Position numbers and translations under genes: made by a program. Under the pieces are notes generated by a model that worked only from the letters and a program-made list of their open reading frames with translations, ran no database searches and was not told where the DNA came from. Shown here piece after piece: positions 62,481-64,000 of a DNA stretch of 64,000 bases (its first letter is position 1; each line of letters opens with the position of its first letter). The stretch covers positions 951,647 through 1,015,646 of the forward strand of contig CACRXP010000115.1 in the NCBI GenBank assembly GCA_902702965.1. The letters run 5' to 3'. This stretch comes from Spirometra erinaceieuropaei. Lineage: Eukaryota; Platyhelminthes; Cestoda; Diphyllobothriidea; Diphyllobothriidae.

Positions 62481-62589
62481 TGCTTGCTAGGGTTCTAGTT
62501 TTAACTCTTAATTACATCAGGACGAGCAAATTTCTTAACCCGATCGGTGCGTGCCCATCAATCTAACTTATCTTCCCAATTTCAAGTTA

Positions 62590-62705
62590 CAGGACAATAG
62601 GCCAGTGGCTCAACGGCAAAACATCAATCCTATGAACAAATGTCACGGGTTCGAATGTCAAGTGACCAGCACATGGAGTTGGGTATGACTGACTGATGGT
62701 TGGTT
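62590..62705 (+). mobile_element. tRNA-headed SINE, copy S3
   Basis: GTGGCTCAACGG (A box) and GGGTTCGAATGTC (B box) are followed by GGAGTTGGGTATGACTGACTGATGG, the S1 tail start, at nearly the same distance as in S1. It stands head-to-head with S2 and ends about 120 bases before the PLE. Confidence 0.65.
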
Positions 62706-62822
62706 ATAAGCAAGAAATGTTCATTCCGGTCTCCAATGACTTTGTCGGTACTGACATATATATATGTATATATCGTTTCTCTGTTCACCTACATACCATT
62801 GGATTTAGCAAGATAATGTACA

Positions 62823-63947
62823 GAGGAACGTCTTCAGTACTACCACATGGATATCCCTGCATCTGCTTTGTTAGAACTCTTAGACCATTGTCTAGAAACG
62901 AACTTTTCATTTGCACAGGAATACCATCAACAGCTGAAGGGAGCCCCTATAGGATCACCCACCTCCGGTTTTCTCGCAGAAATCACGATGCAGAAATTAG
63001 AGGCTATCGCCTTACCAAAGGTTAACCCCAAATTATGGGTACGATATGTTGACGACACGTTTGTCATTGTTAAAAGCGATCGCCTGGAAGTACTCCAAAA
63101 TATTATAAACTGAACACTTCAAGGGATCACATTTACACTTGAGAAGGAGGCTGACAACAAACTCCCGTTTCTTGATGTCCTCGTACAGAGAAAACCTGAC
63201 GGTTCATTTCATACTTCGGTTCACCGCAAAGAAACCTACGCGGAAGTCCTTTTGCATTACGAGAGTAATCACCCCATCTCTCACAAACGGAGTGCCGTGA
63301 ACAGCCTCCTTAACCGAGCAAGAACTCACTGCTCCGACAGCGAAACATATCAAACAGAACTGAAGTATTTGTTCAAAATGTTTTCCCAGAATGTGTATCC
63401 TAGATATTTTGTACACCGATGCATGCGACGACAGTAGTTAAAAGAAAAAGAGAAGGAACTAGGTTGTTCCGATAAGGCGCCCAAACCAAAAAACTGGTGA
63501 ACACTTCCGTACATTAAGAACGTGTCCGAACTAGTTGAAAGACACCTAAGGAAGCACCAAACACATGTGGCGCACAAGCCGACGACTACACTTCGTAACC
63601 AGCTTGTACACCCTAAGGATAGGGTTGGCTATTTAGAAAAGAAGGAAGTCGTCTACAAGATACCATGAAACACCTGTAATGCAGTTTACTGTGGTCAAAC
63701 TGGGAAATCAGCCTCTACGCGAATATAAGAACATCCGTTGGCCGTAAAAAGGCGCGACCACTTGTCTCAAGTTGCCATGCATAATTTGGAAACGAGACAC
63801 AAATTCGCCTGGGACAGGACTCGCATTGTAGGTGTTTGCTCATCCAAAAAGGGCAGTGAATTTTTAGAGGCCATCCATTCAGATAGCGCATGCATCAATC
63901 GACACGTAGAATTGGATACGGTGTACAACAGCCTCAAGGAAAAGTGA
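62823..63947 (+). pseudogene. Penelope-like retroelement: RT C-terminal half and GIY-YIG endonuclease
   Basis: A single reading frame runs to a stop at 63,945-63,947, interrupted by five stop codons but no frameshift: 63,111, 63,435, 63,498, 63,666 and 63,726. In order it shows GAPIGSPTSGFLAE (RT block), RYVDDTFVIV with both catalytic Asp intact, LPFLDVLVQRKPDGS, HYESNHPISHKRS, and a C-terminal nuclease: VVYKIP, a cysteine pair position, AVYCGQTGKSASTRI (GIY-YIG with Tyr and Arg), EHPLAVKRRDHLSQVA and the late EFLEAIHS glutamate. The N-terminal part of the RT and all upstream regions are missing, as in typical 5' truncation. Two of the five stops look like CGA to TGA changes. The strong preservation suggests a fairly young copy. 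It belongs to a lineage distinct from the 26-28-kb PLE. Confidence 0.95.
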
Positions 63948-64000
63948 GAAGGCGTTAGCCAATCAGAGCATTACACCAGCAGGAGTGATAACGCAAAATC
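63948..64000 (+). other. PLE 3' untranslated start
   Basis: Sequence after the terminal stop of the PLE frame. The window ends before the 3' junction can be seen. Confidence 0.5.

Noticed and set aside
1..64000. CRISPR arrays, prophage, operons or other bacterial systems
   Set aside because: There are no regularly spaced direct repeats and no long bacterial-type frames. Retroelement types and repeat density indicate an animal nuclear genome.

Overview
This window looks like intergenic DNA from an animal (metazoan) nuclear genome. No long open reading frame, operon, ribosome-binding-site pattern or cellular gene is recognisable. The longest open frames are 100-180 codons and mostly fortuitous. 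Nearly everything that can be named is repetitive: degenerate Penelope-like retroelements (PLEs), a Ty3/Gypsy fragment, tRNA-derived short elements, hairpin or terminal-inverted-repeat (TIR) elements without coding capacity, degenerate TTAGGG-type arrays, and segmental tandem duplications. Two PLEs of the GIY-YIG type, tRNA-headed SINEs and TTAGGG-like arrays in AT-rich DNA would fit a large repeat-rich flatworm genome such as a tapeworm. That host assignment is inference and cannot be proved from this sequence.

Layout. 0.5-1.6 kb: the best full copy of a long-TIR element family, called LT1 here; further copies lie at about 29.0, 30.4, 40.6, 42.7 and 45.2 kb. 2.0 kb: first CCCTAA-like array. 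3.2-4.1 kb: a GC-richer repeat family (R3), seen again as a tandem set at 33.2-34.6 kb and inverted at 37.8 kb. 5.2, 12.1 and 13.9 kb: three copies of another dispersed repeat (F2). 6.9 and 7.3 kb: two divergently placed tRNA-like sequences with identical box spacing. 15.2-16.3 kb: a recent local tandem duplication. 17.7 kb: a SINE. 19.9 kb: an AT microsatellite. 20.9 kb: a 187-bp near-perfect hairpin. 22.4-23.1 kb: a large inverted repeat.

26.4-28.75 kb holds a PLE split into two abutting, oppositely oriented parts. N-terminus, reverse transcriptase (RT) and linker are on the minus strand; linker and GIY-YIG endonuclease are on the plus strand. About 50 bp of linker is present in both parts. 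31.6-38.3 kb contains several sequences resembling hammerhead ribozyme cores, one pair arranged as a palindrome. 40.0-40.5 kb is a TTAGGG-like array enclosed by perfect 22-bp inverted repeats. 44.5-44.8 kb is a decayed Gypsy RT. 50,781-58,717 is an abutting head-to-tail duplication of a roughly 4-kb unit of unknown nature. 62.3-64.0 kb has two SINEs followed by a 5'-truncated PLE whose RT to GIY-YIG frame is unbroken except for five stop codons.

No set of host genes acting together is visible. The interest lies in repeat biology: insertion structure, possible ribozymes, and unclassified nonautonomous families.
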